Shown here: one piece after another, positions 20,086-30,058 of the stretch
Layout of the letters: the number at the start of each line of letters is the position of its first letter
How positions within the stretch are numbered: the first letter of the stretch is position 1
The notes under the pieces: model-generated
The model's database searches: none
Told to the model about the DNA's origin: nothing
What the model saw: the letters and a program-made list of their open reading frames with translations, nothing else
Program-made: the position numbers and the translations under genes
Assembly: GCA_000272025.2 (NCBI GenBank)
Contig: AKCV02000011.1
Span: forward strand, 124,001 to 188,000
Direction of reading: 5' to 3'
Length of the DNA: 64,000 nucleotides
From: Imbroritus primus
GTDB lineage: Bacteria; Pseudomonadota; Gammaproteobacteria; Burkholderiales; Burkholderiaceae

Positions 20086-21200
20086 AAAACGTCTGGACCA
20101 TCATTATCCTGGCGGTACTGCTGACCGTGCCTCTATGGCTCACTGACCAGTACTACCTGCATATCGTCATCACGACAGGCATCTTCATCGTGGGCGCCAT
20201 GAGCCTGAACCTGCTGCTGGGCTATACCGGGCAGCTGAGCCTCGGCCACATCGCGTTCTTCGGCATCGGCGCCTATGCCAGTGCACTGACCTCGCTGGGC
20301 TTCAACATCCCGGTGTTCTGGAGCGACGAGTACCGCATCATCGTCGAACCGTCGCATCCGGCGCTCGGCATCCTGATCGGCACGGCGCTCGCCGGCCTGT
20401 GCGGCTACATCGTCGGCAAGCTGTCGTTCAAGATCCGTGGCGCGTACTTCGTGATCGTGACCGTCAGCTTTGCGGAAGTCGTGCGCCTGGTGGCCCTCAA
20501 CTGGGTCGACCTGACGCAAGGCCCGCTGGCACTGAGCAACATCCCCCCGGCCGGCTACAACCTGCCGCTGCTGGGTGAAGCCACGTTCTGGGCCAAGACG
20601 CCGAACTACTACCTGGTGCTGGCACTGGCGCTGCTGTCTTACGTGCTGATCCGCCGCATCGTTCATTCGCGCATGGGCCGCGCCATGATCGCCCTGCGCG
20701 AGAACGAATCGCTGGCGACTTCGATCGGCATCGACGTGACGCGCTACCTGGTGTTCGCAGCAGTGATGTCGGCGGCCCTCGCCGGTGCGGCGGGCGCACT
20801 GTATGCCCACTACATCCGCATCATCGATCCGGACATCTTCCTGTTCATCTACACGGTGACGATGGTCATCATGGTGGTGACGGGCGGCAAGGGCACCCTG
20901 GCCGGTCCGATCGTCGGCGGCATCATCTTCGGCATCCTGCCGGTGGGTCTGCGGACCGTGGCTGGTCCCGAAGTACAGTGGATCGTCTACGGCATCGCCA
21001 TGATCCTGATCGTGTTCTTCCTGCCGCGCGGCATCGTGCCCGCCGTGGTCGACTGGTGGTACCGCAAGACCGGCAAGGCGCCGACCCATACGCGTACCCA
21101 GCCGCCCTCGCAGAACAACACCGATGGCAAGACCGAAGGTAACTGGAACGGTGCCGCCAGCGAAGCGATGCTGACCTCCAAAGCTCTTTCCAGGGATTAA
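20082..21200 (+). CDS. livM: Branched-chain-type ABC transporter permease LivM
   Basis: This is the second permease of the importer, 372 residues. The LivM core is visible in LLLGYTGQLSLGHIAFFGIGAY, the KIRGAYFVIVTVSFAEVVRL block, and MVVTGGKGTLAGPIVGGI. The last 45 residues (after YRKTGKAP) are polar, rich in T, Q, N and S, and look like a disordered cytoplasmic tail not usual in LivM. It overlaps livH by 4 bases and livG follows after 3 bases. Confidence 0.93.
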   Translation: MKNVWTIIILAVLLTVPLWLTDQYYLHIVITTGIFIVGAMSLNLLLGYTGQLSLGHIAFFGIGAYASALTSLGFNIPVFWSDEYRIIVEPSHPALGILIGTALAGLCGYIVGKLSFKIRGAYFVIVTVSFAEVVRLVALNWVDLTQGPLALSNIPPAGYNLPLLGEATFWAKTPNYYLVLALALLSYVLIRRIVHSRMGRAMIALRENESLATSIGIDVTRYLVFAAVMSAALAGAAGALYAHYIRIIDPDIFLFIYTVTMVIMVVTGGKGTLAGPIVGGIIFGILPVGLRTVAGPEVQWIVYGIAMILIVFFLPRGIVPAVVDWWYRKTGKAPTHTRTQPPSQNNTDGKTEGNWNGAASEAMLTSKALSRD

Positions 21201-21203
21201 GAC

Positions 21204-21987
21204 ATGACCCAGGCAACACAGAAAAAAGCAATTCTGTCGATCGACCATGTGGCAGTGCATTTCGGGGGTCTGGTCGCCATCTCGGACATGACCTTCGACG
21301 TCAAGGAAGGCGAACTGCTCAGCCTGATCGGCCCGAACGGCGCCGGCAAGACCACCGCCTTCAACGTGGTGACCGGCTTCCTGCGTCCCACCAAGGGCGA
21401 GGTGCATTTCCGCGGTATTCCACTGCACAAGCTGAAGCCGCATGAGATCGCCAGCACCGGACTGGTGCGGACCTTCCAGAAGACCAGCCTGTTCACCACC
21501 AATACGGTCTTCGAGAACGTGCTGACCGGCCTGCACCGTCACGGCAATGCCTCGCCGTGGGCCACGCTGCTGGCCCTGCCGAGCATGAAGCGTGAAGAGG
21601 CGCAGTTGCGCGAGAAAGTCTGGGAAATCCTCGACTTCATCGGCATCGCCCATCGCGCGAACGAACTGGGCGGCTCGCTGCCCTACGGTGAACAGCGTCT
21701 GCTGGGCGTGGCCGTGGCGCTCGCCGCCGACCCGTCGATGCTGCTGCTGGACGAACCCGCAGCCGGCATGAACCCGTCGGAAACGGCGGACTTCATGACC
21801 CTGCTGGCCAAGATCCGCAAGCGCGGCATCTCGATCCTGCTGGTGGAGCACGACATGCCGCTGGTGATGGGCGTCTCGGACCGTATCGTGGTGCTGAACT
21901 ACGGCAAGATCATTGCCAACGGCACGCCGGCCGAGATCCAGGCAAACCCCGAGGTGATCCAGGCTTACCTGGGGCAAGGAGTGAAAC

Positions 21988-22001
<14 letters not shown>
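21204..22001 (+). CDS. livG: Branched-chain-type ABC transporter ATPase LivG
   Basis: This 265-residue ATPase energises the importer. It has the Walker A motif GPNGAGKTTAFN, the LivG-type second segment PHEIASTGLVRTFQKTSLF, the signature-like GGSLPYGEQRLLGVAVALA (GSLPYGEQR in place of LSGGQ, as usual for LivG), Walker B LLLDEPAAGMNP and the H-loop VEHDM. It overlaps livF by 14 bases. Confidence 0.95.
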
Positions 22002-22692
<691 letters not shown>

Positions 22693-22702
22693 TGGGGAAG
22701 CA

Positions 22703-22730
22703 CCCTGGCGCAGGGCAACCTGCGCCAGGG
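22703..22730 (+). repeat. Perfect 12-base-pair stem with GCAA tetraloop after livF
   Basis: Arms CCCTGGCGCAGG and CCTGCGCCAGGG are closed by a GCAA loop, 10 bases after livF and 22 bases before xdhC. There is no T-run, so read-through into the XdhC gene is likely. It may stabilise the liv mRNA end or act as a weak terminator. Confidence 0.65.
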
Positions 22731-22752
22731 ATGCGACACCAGACCGGACGCG

Positions 22753-23784
22753 ATGGACAGCATTGATCTTGATGTACTGAAGACCGCCGTGCACTGGCAC
22801 CAGTCGGGCCACAAGGTCCTGATCGGTACCGTGGTAAGGACCTGGGGCTCGGCCCCCCGGCCCGTGGGTGCAATGATGGCCATCCGCGGCGACGGACACA
22901 TCAAGGGCTCGGTCTCTGGCGGCTGCATCGAGGACGATCTCATCGACCAGATGCGCAAGGGCGAGCTGGACTACCGGACGCCCGACCTCGTCACCTATGG
23001 CGTCGGCGGCGACCAGGCCCACAAATTCGGCCTGCCCTGCGGCGGCACGCTGCAGGTGCTGCTCGAACCGGTGCGCGACGAATCCTGCCTGCCTGAGCTG
23101 GTGGCCACGCTCGAGCGGCGCGAACTGGTGACGCGCTCGGTAGACATTGCCACCGGCCACGCCACGCTCACGCCCAGCCACTCCGGCACCGGCGTCGTGT
23201 TCGACGGCACGCATCTGATTACGCAACACGGCCCGCGCTATCGCCTCGTCATCATCGGCGCGGCGCAGGTTTCGCGCTACCTGGCCGACATGGCCACGGC
23301 GCTCGACTACCAGGTGATCGTCTGCGACCCACGCGAAGAATACCTGGATACCTGGGACGTCAGCGGCGTCGAGACCTCGCGCGAGATGCCCGACGACCTG
23401 ATCCTGCGGCTCGAACCCGACAGTTGCACCGCCATCGTCACGCTCACGCACGACCCCAAGCTCGATGACATGGCGCTGCTTGAAGCGCTCAAGTCGCCAG
23501 CCTTCTACGTCGGCGCCATCGGCTCCCGCCTGAACAACCAGAAGCGCCGCGAACGGCTGGCGCTGTTCGACCTCACGCCGGACGAAATCGCCCGGCTGCA
23601 TGGCCCGGTGGGCTTGCATCTTGGGGCCCGTACCCCGCCCGAAATCGCGGTCTCGATCATTGCCGAGATGACTGCCCTGCGCAACGGCGTGACCGTGACG
23701 CAGAAAAAAGATGAAGACGTCCTTGAAGGCGATGCCTGTCCCATCCTGACCCGCCCGCCACGCATTCTCTCCAGGGCTGACTGA
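22753..23784 (+). CDS. XdhC/CoxI family molybdenum-cofactor maturation protein
   Basis: This 343-residue protein has the two XdhC parts: an N-terminal XdhC_CoxI domain with VLIGTVVRTWGSAPRPVGAMMAI and GSVSGGCIEDDL, including the conserved cysteine, and a C-terminal Rossmann domain with RLVIIGAAQVSRYLADMA and FYVGAIGSRLNNQKRRERL. XdhC proteins load sulfurated molybdopterin cofactor into xanthine-dehydrogenase-family enzymes. The only such enzyme in the window is the CoxL-like operon at 34-38.7 kb, so they probably work together although 12 kb apart. It sits at the end of the liv operon, 60 bases after livF. Confidence 0.9.
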   Translation: MDSIDLDVLKTAVHWHQSGHKVLIGTVVRTWGSAPRPVGAMMAIRGDGHIKGSVSGGCIEDDLIDQMRKGELDYRTPDLVTYGVGGDQAHKFGLPCGGTLQVLLEPVRDESCLPELVATLERRELVTRSVDIATGHATLTPSHSGTGVVFDGTHLITQHGPRYRLVIIGAAQVSRYLADMATALDYQVIVCDPREEYLDTWDVSGVETSREMPDDLILRLEPDSCTAIVTLTHDPKLDDMALLEALKSPAFYVGAIGSRLNNQKRRERLALFDLTPDEIARLHGPVGLHLGARTPPEIAVSIIAEMTALRNGVTVTQKKDEDVLEGDACPILTRPPRILSRAD

Positions 23785-23853
23785 CGAAAGCCGTGTCCGG
23801 CTGCCCGATCATGGATCGGGTCGCCGCTGTACGTTCCGAAGATGTCAATCTCC

Positions 23854-23868
23854 TGACAGCTTTGTAAT
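23854..23868 (+). promoter_or_regulatory. cop-box-like operator
   Basis: The 15-base TGACAGCTTTGTAAT fits the cop/pco box recognised by CopR/PcoR/CusR response regulators (TGACA, four bases, TGTAAT). It lies 129 bases ahead of the Met-rich lipoprotein gene and a possible -10 CTATAT is near 23910. It suggests copper induction by a two-component system encoded elsewhere, as no copRS pair is in the window. Confidence 0.6.
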
Positions 23869-23996
23869 CCAGCAGTCATCTCCCGGTTGCCTATACGTTC
23901 TATATTGCAGTCGTGGGCGCCTCGCCCACGTCATGGGGACGTGTGGCGCCGCCACGCCGGCCTGTGTGGACGGACTCCGCCAAGAAGGACTGCACC

Positions 23997-24545
23997 GTGA
24001 AATCATCCAAACCCTGGGCCATAGGCGTGCTCGTGATCACGACCGCCTTTGCCGCATGCGCGCAGACGACTGCCGAACATGCGCAGCATCATCCTGAGGG
24101 GGCCGCCACGGCCAACACTCGGCCCGCCCCCGCCACACCAGAGCGGCAAATGTCCGCCATGGACCGCCAACTGCGCCTGATGCAAGACATGAGCCGCAAG
24201 CTCGCCAACGCCAGAACGCCGCAGGAGAGGCGGGCCTTGATGGCAGAGCACCGGAAAACCATGCAGGACAGCATGCAGATGATGCGCCAAATGCAGGATA
24301 TGCCGACGCCTGGCATGGGCATGATGGGCAATGGGATGATGATGAAAGATGCCGGGATGGCAGGCGGCCCTGCCAGTTCGCCATCGGCGACGCCAGGCGG
24401 GGCAGCGCGGCCTGCCCCGGGCATGGGGCCGCAGATGATGGAACGGATGATGCAGCGGCATGCCATGATGGAAAAGCGCATGGAAATAATGCAGGCCATG
24501 ATGCAGATGATGATGGAGAGCATGCCGGCTTCGCCCACCCGATGA
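23997..24545 (+). CDS. Methionine/histidine-rich lipoprotein of the copper locus
   Basis: This 182-residue protein begins at GTG 23997 (GAAGGAC upstream) and has a lipoprotein-like signal, VLVITTAFAAC, with C22 as likely lipidation site. The rest is hydrophilic and methionine-rich, with runs such as MQMMRQMQDM, GMGMMGNGMMM and MEIMQAMMQMMME, and a few histidines early in the mature part. Methionine clusters of this kind bind Cu(I) in periplasmic copper proteins. It precedes a DUF2933 gene and a copper ATPase. No enzymatic domain is visible. A periplasmic copper buffer is the likely role; I do not recognise a named family. Confidence 0.75.
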   Translation: MKSSKPWAIGVLVITTAFAACAQTTAEHAQHHPEGAATANTRPAPATPERQMSAMDRQLRLMQDMSRKLANARTPQERRALMAEHRKTMQDSMQMMRQMQDMPTPGMGMMGNGMMMKDAGMAGGPASSPSATPGGAARPAPGMGPQMMERMMQRHAMMEKRMEIMQAMMQMMMESMPASPTR

Positions 24546-24604
24546 CCAACACAGCGGTAACAGCGCGATAGGCGCTGGAGCGCCGTTCCGACAGGAAGCA
24601 GGCA

Positions 24605-24841
24605 ATGAACTCATCCAGACATCCAGACGAACCGCACGTATCGCCGCGGCGGCCGCTCATGCTGGCATGGGCGACCTTGCTGCTGATCGCGGTGTTCTAT
24701 CTGCTGCGAGAACACTGGGGACATGTTCTGGGCTGGTGGCCGTACCTGCTGCTGATGCTCTGCCCGCTGATGCACCTGTGTCATGGGCACAGGGGACACG
24801 GCTCCAGTCATGAACACCCGCAAAGAAAGGATGAGCCCTGA
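24605..24841 (+). CDS. DUF2933 small membrane protein of the copper locus
   Basis: This 78-residue protein has two close hydrophobic segments (LMLAWATLLLIAVFYLL and GWWPYLLLMLCPLMHLC) followed by a histidine-rich tail (HGHRGHGSSHEH). This is the pattern of DUF2933 proteins found in copper and heavy-metal resistance loci. AGGAAGCAGGCA stands before the ATG. It ends 3 bases before the ATPase gene, so they are coupled. A metal-binding or accessory role is inferred from the histidine tail and the context. Confidence 0.85.
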   Translation: MNSSRHPDEPHVSPRRPLMLAWATLLLIAVFYLLREHWGHVLGWWPYLLLMLCPLMHLCHGHRGHGSSHEHPQRKDEP

Positions 24842-24844
24842 ACT

Positions 24845-27067
24845 ATGGACCACCCCCATCACCACCGCACACCTTCTCCCCTCCTTACGGCAGCCGCACC
24901 GTCCGCTGGCTCGCCACCCACTCCCGCTCCGTCGACCGACACGCTCTATACCTGCCCCATGCACCCGGAGATCCGCCAGGACCATCCGGGCACCTGCCCG
25001 AAGTGCGGCATGACGCTAGAACCCCTGATGCCTTCGCTGGAAGAGGAAGAAGACGCTGAACTACAGGACTTCCAGCGGCGTTTCTGGTGGACCTTGCCGC
25101 TGACGCTGGCGGTCACCCTGCTGGCCATGGCCGGGCACCGGCTTCCTGGCCTGGCGATTGGCGTGCGGACATGGCTGGAATTGGCGCTCTCCCTGCCGAT
25201 CGTAATCTGGGCGGGCATGCCTTTTTTCATACGCGGCTGGCAATCGGTAGCCAACCGCAGCCCCAATATGTGGACCCTGATCGGCCTCGGCACCGGCGCT
25301 GCTTTCCTGTACAGCGTGGTGGCCACGGTTGCACCAGGAATCTTTCCCGCATCGTTCACCTCGATGGGACGCGTCGGAGTGTACTTCGAGGCCGCGGCCG
25401 TCATCATTTCCCTGACGCTGTTAGGACAAGTGCTCGAGCTCAAGGCACGCTCACGCACGTCGGCGGCGATCCGCTCCCTGCTCGGCCTCGCTCCCAAGAC
25501 AGCGCGCCGCATCCTGCCGGGAGGCGGCGAGGAAGACATTCCGCTGAGTCATGTGCATGTCGGCGACCTGTTGCGCGTCCGTCCTGGCGAGAAAGTCCCC
25601 GTGGACGGCAAGGTCGTCGAAGGTTCCAGCGCCGTGGACGAATCGATGCTCACGGGAGAGCCCCTGCCGGTCAGCAAACGGCCCGGGGAGCCGCTGATTG
25701 GCGCCACCCTCAACACCAGCGGCGCCCTCATCATGCAGGCCGAACAAGTGGGCGCGGGCACCGTGCTGGCGCAGATCGTACAGATGGTGGCCCAGGCGCA
25801 ACGCTCCAAAGCCCCCATGCAACGCATGGCCGACCAGGTGGCCGGCCGGTTCGTGCTGGCGGTAGTGGCGGTCGCCGTACTCACATTGCTCGCCTGGGGG
25901 CGCTTCGGTCCCGAGCCCAGCTGGGTTTACGGCCTGATCAACGCAGTGGCGGTACTCATCATCGCCTGCCCGTGCGCCCTGGGACTTGCCACACCCATGT
26001 CGATCATGGTCGCCACGGGCCGCGGTGCAACGCACGGCGTGCTGTTCCGGGACGCGGCGGCCATCGAGAACATGCGCAAGGTAGACACGCTGATCGTCGA
26101 CAAGACAGGCACCCTCACTGAAGGCAGGCCAGTATTCGAACAGGCCGTGGCGGCCGCAGGGCATACCGAGGCGGACGTTCTCCAGCTCGCGGCGAGCCTC
26201 GATCAGGGCAGCGAACACCCCCTGGCCGATGCCATACTGCGTGCAGCCCGGCAACAGGGCCTGACGTTCCATCAAGTCAGCCGGTTCGAGTCGGCGTCGG
26301 GGATCGGCGTCACCGGCGAAGTGCAAGGCCAGCGGCTGGCATTGGGCAACACGGCGTTGATGGAGCGCGAGGGCGTGGATGTGTCAGGCCTACACGCGCG
26401 CGCGGAGGCGCTGCGGCAGCAGGGGGCCAGTGTCATGCACCTGGCGGTGGACGGGCGGCTGGCAGGCGTGCTGGCCGTCTCCGACCCCATCAAGGCCAGT
26501 ACCCCCGAAGCGCTGACAGCACTGCACAGGGCCGGCATGCGGGTCATCATGGCCACGGGCGATGGCTGGACGACCGCGCGAGCCGTAGGGGCGCGGCTCG
26601 GCCTGGACGAGGTGCATGCCGAAGTAAAGCCGGCAGACAAACTGGATCTGGTGGCACGGTTGCAGGCCCAGGGCCACATCGTGGCGATGGCCGGCGATGG
26701 CATCAATGACGCCCCGGCGCTGGCCAGGGCCGATGTCGGCGTGGCCATGGGTACGGGTACCGATGTCGCCATGAACAGCGCGCAGGTGACACTTGTCAAA
26801 GGCGATCTGCGCGGCATCTCCATCGCGCGCGAGCTGTCGGTATCCACCGTGCGCAACATGAAGCAGAACCTGCTGTTCGCATTGCTCTATAACGCACTCG
26901 GCATCCCGGTCGCGGCTGGCGTGCTGTACCCATTCACTGGGTGGCTTCTGTCGCCGCTGATCGCTGCCCTGGCCATGAGCTTGAGCTCGGCCTCGGTCAT
27001 CGGCAACGCGCTGCGGCTTGCAGGACCCTCCGCGGTTGCCGGTACGCTGCCGCACCAGCAACCATGA
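24845..27067 (+). CDS. Copper-translocating P-type ATPase (P1B)
   Basis: This 740-residue P1B ATPase exports copper from the cytoplasm. After a His-rich start (MDHPHHHRT) comes a heavy-metal-binding YHS-like domain with C37, H40, C51 and C54 (YTCPMHPE and CPKCGM) in place of the classical GMTCxxC domain. Downstream are the actuator TGE motif (SMLTGEPLP), the transmembrane CPC (C375-P-C377), the phosphorylated D419 in DKTGTLTEG, the HP locus SEHPLADAI, and [16 protein letters not shown]. Membrane residues AxxxNxxxIPxAAG-like ([16 protein letters not shown]) and [15 protein letters not shown] fit copper specificity. It resembles CopF of Cupriavidus. The neighbouring Met-rich lipoprotein and cop box support copper. 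Confidence 0.93.
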   Translation: MDHPHHHRTPSPLLTAAAPSAGSPPTPAPSTDTLYTCPMHPEIRQDHPGTCPKCGMTLEPLMPSLEEEEDAELQDFQRRFWWTLPLTLAVTLLAMAGHRLPGLAIGVRTWLELALSLPIVIWAGMPFFIRGWQSVANRSPNMWTLIGLGTGAAFLYSVVATVAPGIFPASFTSMGRVGVYFEAAAVIISLTLLGQVLELKARSRTSAAIRSLLGLAPKTARRILPGGGEEDIPLSHVHVGDLLRVRPGEKVPVDGKVVEGSSAVDESMLTGEPLPVSKRPGEPLIGATLNTSGALIMQAEQVGAGTVLAQIVQMVAQAQRSKAPMQRMADQVAGRFVLAVVAVAVLTLLAWGRFGPEPSWVYGLINAVAVLIIACPCALGLATPMSIMVATGRGATHGVLFRDAAAIENMRKVDTLIVDKTGTLTEGRPVFEQAVAAAGHTEADVLQLAASLDQGSEHPLADAILRAARQQGLTFHQVSRFESASGIGVTGEVQGQRLALGNTALMEREGVDVSGLHARAEALRQQGASVMHLAVDGRLAGVLAVSDPIKASTPEALTALHRAGMRVIMATGDGWTTARAVGARLGLDEVHAEVKPADKLDLVARLQAQGHIVAMAGDGINDAPALARADVGVAMGTGTDVAMNSAQVTLVKGDLRGISIARELSVSTVRNMKQNLLFALLYNALGIPVAAGVLYPFTGWLLSPLIAALAMSLSSASVIGNALRLAGPSAVAGTLPHQQP

Positions 27068-27172
27068 AAGCAAGATCTGGGCTCTATTGAAACGTAATAG
27101 CCTCCCACAGCCTTTTTTGTTGCTGCTATGGGGTTGGATAGCCGGCCAGCAGACCAGCCGAGCAGACTACGG

Positions 27173-28600
27173 CTAAGCCTTTACTTGGGCAGCAATGACA
27201 TCATTCAACGCTGCACATGCAGCGCCAATACTGTCAGCTCGAAGGTTCGTGATGCTAAGAATGAACCCTCGCTTAGCATGAGTAGCATCGGTATACCAAA
27301 GTGATAGGGCGGAGGGCGCTAATCCTAGCTCTCTTGCCTTGGAGACCAGCATTGCGTCATTGGCGGTCTCGGGAAGGCACGCGACTAAGCCGAGGCCCGA
27401 CCTGAGGATCACAGGGAATGTCTTGCTTAAATGGGTCAACGCACATGCCCTACGTTCGCAATATAGATCTTTCATCTGGCGCAGATGACGTAAAAAATGA
27501 CCATCTGCTAGAAACTCAGCGACCGCTAATTGGGTAGTTCTATTGGGAGCAGGTAACATCACGGCAGCAATTTCGACAAACTGCTCGGTGAGCATTTTAG
27601 GTACGACCACGAACCCGAGACCGAGAGACGGGCTCATCGTTTTACTAAACGTACCAATATGGATGACACGTTGAGCACCTTCACCTGATGCAAGGGCCGG
27701 TGTTGCGCGACCATCAATTTGCAACTCACCGAGGTAGTCGTCTTCGATGATCCATGCGCTTTGTGTCTCAGCCCAACCCAGCAAGTCTCGCCTCCGTTTA
27801 GGAGACAATGTCACTCCCAATGGGGCTTGCTGGCCGGGAGTCACCAATGCGACTAGGGCATCAGAAGCCCGAGTTATGCCCTCCTCGACACGAAGCCCTT
27901 CCGCATCAACCGGAATGGGCTCAACCGTTAAACCTGCAAGCTCCAAGACTCGCCTTCCCAATGGGTAGCCAGGCTCCTCCATCCAAGCTTTTTGGCCACT
28001 TGCTTGGAGCGCCGTTAACGTCAGCATCAAGCCAGACCGATAACCGCTTGTAACGATGATTTGATCTGGATGGCATTGAATCTGCCTGCTTACAGCCAAA
28101 TGGCCTGCAATTTGCGATCGGAGTCCAGGTTCGCCACGAGGATCCGCATAGGTAGTGTAGGAAAGCGCATCCGCACGTACTGCCCGCGCCCGCATGCGCT
28201 CCCATGTCTTGAATGGGAAAGCATCATGTGCCGGAACCCCCACCTGGAAAGGAAGCGGAGCACTTGAGTACGGTCGTGTAAAGCCAGCCAGAGGACGGTC
28301 CAAAACTTCCTCATGCTCGGACGGCATCGGGGGGAGTTTGGAACACACCCAAGTCCCCGAGGAGCCAGCCCCAAAAATCAGGCCTTCATCGGCCAGGCGA
28401 TCATAGGCTACGCGAATCGTACCGCGTGCAACGCCAAGCTGGGCTGCCAGGGCCCTATCTGAGGGTAATCGGCTCCCCGCCGCGAGTATTCCCTCGCGGA
28501 TGGAGGAATGGAGACTCATATAGATCTGCTCTCCGATTGGCGCAGGATGAGTCCGCTCAACTTGAATCGAAACCGAGGCGGGCTTTTTTGGATCAGTCAT
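27173..28600 (-). CDS. MocR-type (GntR/aminotransferase) transcriptional regulator
   Basis: This 475-residue protein joins an N-terminal GntR winged helix (RLPSDRALAAQLGVARGTIRVAYDRLADEG, about residues 40-75, quoted in part) to an aminotransferase class I-like domain. The PLP lysine is in THIGTFSKTMSP-like IHIGTFSKTMSPSLGLGF near residue 315. MocR proteins use PLP as sensor. It is divergent from an AhpD-like gene, and the intervening region has TTGGACC and TTGGTCC, a typical MocR half-site pair. Codon use is more AT-rich than in neighbours, suggesting that this pair came in by transfer. Confidence 0.93.
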   Translation of the reverse strand: MTDPKKPASVSIQVERTHPAPIGEQIYMSLHSSIREGILAAGSRLPSDRALAAQLGVARGTIRVAYDRLADEGLIFGAGSSGTWVCSKLPPMPSEHEEVLDRPLAGFTRPYSSAPLPFQVGVPAHDAFPFKTWERMRARAVRADALSYTTYADPRGEPGLRSQIAGHLAVSRQIQCHPDQIIVTSGYRSGLMLTLTALQASGQKAWMEEPGYPLGRRVLELAGLTVEPIPVDAEGLRVEEGITRASDALVALVTPGQQAPLGVTLSPKRRRDLLGWAETQSAWIIEDDYLGELQIDGRATPALASGEGAQRVIHIGTFSKTMSPSLGLGFVVVPKMLTEQFVEIAAVMLPAPNRTTQLAVAEFLADGHFLRHLRQMKDLYCERRACALTHLSKTFPVILRSGLGLVACLPETANDAMLVSKARELGLAPSALSLWYTDATHAKRGFILSITNLRADSIGAACAALNDVIAAQVKA

Positions 28601-28611
28601 TACACTGTTTC

Positions 28612-28653
28612 TTGGACCTTTTATTCCTGACTCCCGGAGAGTAACTTTGGTCC
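28612..28653. promoter_or_regulatory. Candidate MocR operator
   Basis: GGACC in TTGGACC (28612-28618) and GGTCC in TTGGTCC (28647-28653) form an inverted pair 28 bases apart between the divergent mocR-type and AhpD-like genes. TGGACC/TGGTCC half-sites are typical for MocR regulators, so this is a candidate site for autoregulation and for control of the AhpD-like gene. Confidence 0.5.
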
Positions 28654-28753
28654 TCGCATTCGTCGTCCGAGATCCGTGACATTGAATGCGGAGCCTAGAG
28701 TCATTTGCCCCTGGCGAATATTGAATACCCGCTTAACAATAGGAATGAAAGAA

Positions 28754-29200
28754 ATGAGCCGACTAAACTGGCAAGAAGTCTCTCCGGATGGTGCAAAAGC
28801 GTTGTTTGGCGTTCATCACTACGTTACCAGAAACACCAAATTGCCCGAGCAACTGATTCATCTGGTATTCCTGCGCATCTCGCAGATCAACGGCTGCGCC
28901 CACTGCATCAATATACATAGTCGCGATCTCGGGAAGACCATGCCCATCGAAAAAATTGTATTGGTTCCGGTTTGGCACGAGGTGCGTCAGCTATTTTCTG
29001 AACAAGAATGCGCTGCCCTGGCGTGGGCTGAAGAAGTGACACTACTGAGTGAAACGCATGCCTCAGATGCTGCATATGCAGCAGCATCCTCGATTTTTGG
29101 AGATAAAGATCTGGTCGACCTTACGATTGCTATCGCTGCTATGAACGCTTTCAACCGGCTTGGCGCCCCCTTCCGTCTCCCAGTATCGGTCACTGCTTAA
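28754..29200 (+). CDS. Carboxymuconolactone decarboxylase/AhpD family protein
   Basis: This 148-residue protein belongs to the AhpD-like superfamily. It has the redox core FLRISQINGCAHCINIHSRDL with the CxxC...H pattern, expected to act as thiol peroxidase or alkylhydroperoxidase, and a second half AALAWAEEVTLLSETHASD typical of the family. ATG 28754 has AGGA nine bases ahead; in-frame ATGs at 28745 and 28676 are alternatives. It is divergent from the MocR regulator and is probably its target. The base composition is lower in GC than the rest of the window. The substrate is unknown. Confidence 0.88.
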   Translation: MSRLNWQEVSPDGAKALFGVHHYVTRNTKLPEQLIHLVFLRISQINGCAHCINIHSRDLGKTMPIEKIVLVPVWHEVRQLFSEQECAALAWAEEVTLLSETHASDAAYAAASSIFGDKDLVDLTIAIAAMNAFNRLGAPFRLPVSVTA

Positions 29201-29655
29201 GCTCGACCAATCGCTGGTTCCTGCTACGAGCATGGCTAGGCAGCCAAACAGGTATCACGTCAATAATTTCTCGCTTGATCCCTTCATGGCGCTGCATCTC
29301 AGTAACGAGTACCGTTCACCACCTCGATCCACACCAAGCCCTGAGATAGATCGATGGTCTTACAGAATCTCAGCACCAGTTACTCGAAGTCAGGGTATCC
29401 CATCGGAATTGCCACACTTGATACTGCACCGAGCATTACTACAGGCCACGTATTTCCGTGCTTCTGGAATACCGCTTTCGCGTGTGTCTGAGCGGCCACC
29501 CATATTCAGGGGTCCATCGCGGTATCCACAGCCCAGCAGTTATCAAATATCTTCACGTCGTTACGCCGGCGACTATACGGAAATTTACGATCTTATAGAT
29601 ATTAAATCGAAATCAGGGGGCGCACAGCGCCCGCGCATGCCGCCACGTTGCACCC
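29201..29655. other. Gene-free AT-richer stretch (455 bases)
   Basis: No gene is supported here. The one long open frame reads as random, serine- and proline-rich sequence with no family pattern and runs antisense into the ferredoxin gene. The composition resembles the MocR/AhpD patch, so it may be the edge of the same transferred segment. No inverted terminal repeats or transposase remnants are recognised. Confidence 0.5.
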
Positions 29656-29691
29656 ATAAAAAGACCCGCCAGCCGATACAGCACTGGCGGG
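29656..29691 (-). terminator. Rho-independent terminator of ring-hydroxylating oxygenase operon
   Basis: On the minus strand the stem CCCGCCAG/CTGGCGGG (11-base loop) is followed by TCTTTTTA, 20 bases after the ferredoxin stop. It ends the operon running from 33064. Confidence 0.88.
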
Positions 29692-29711
29692 CCCCACGAG
29701 GAACGGTACGA

Positions 29712-30050
29712 TCAGGCGGCGGGTGTCAGGTTGATGAAGATGTCCTGACCCACGATGCGCACGGGATACACGGCGACCGGGCCGGTAGCCGGCTTGCACA
29801 TGGCTTGCCCGGTGCGAATGTCGAAGCGCGCCTGGTGCAGCGGGCATTCGATCTCGCAGCCGTCGAGATAGCCTTCGGAAAGATGGGCATGCTCGTGCGA
29901 ACAGATGTCATGCGTGGCATACAGCTCGCCCTCCACCTTGTACAGCGCCACGGGCTGGCCGCCGACCTGCACGCCGGCGACTTCGCCTTCCGGCACGTCA
30001 TCCAGCGCGGCAGCGCGCTCCCAGCCCGGGCCAAGGGTTTCGTCAGTCAT
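29712..30050 (-). CDS. Rieske-type [2Fe-2S] ferredoxin of ring-hydroxylating dioxygenase
   Basis: This 112-residue Rieske ferredoxin donates electrons to the oxygenase encoded just upstream. The cluster ligands are in DICSHEHAHLSEG and EIECPLHQARFD (CxH and CxxH). It resembles NdoA/NagAb-type ferredoxins. ATG 30050 has GAGGTGATGC ahead, and the gap to the beta-subunit gene is 8 bases. It is the last gene of the operon. Confidence 0.93.
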   Translation of the reverse strand: MTDETLGPGWERAAALDDVPEGEVAGVQVGGQPVALYKVEGELYATHDICSHEHAHLSEGYLDGCEIECPLHQARFDIRTGQAMCKPATGPVAVYPVRIVGQDIFINLTPAA

Positions 30051-30058
30051 GCATCACC

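Noticed and set aside
27068..27172. Possible insertion-sequence end (GGGCTCTATTGAAACG) after the copper ATPase gene
   Set aside because: It faintly recalls IS6-family ends, but there is no second end, no transposase remnant and no target duplication.
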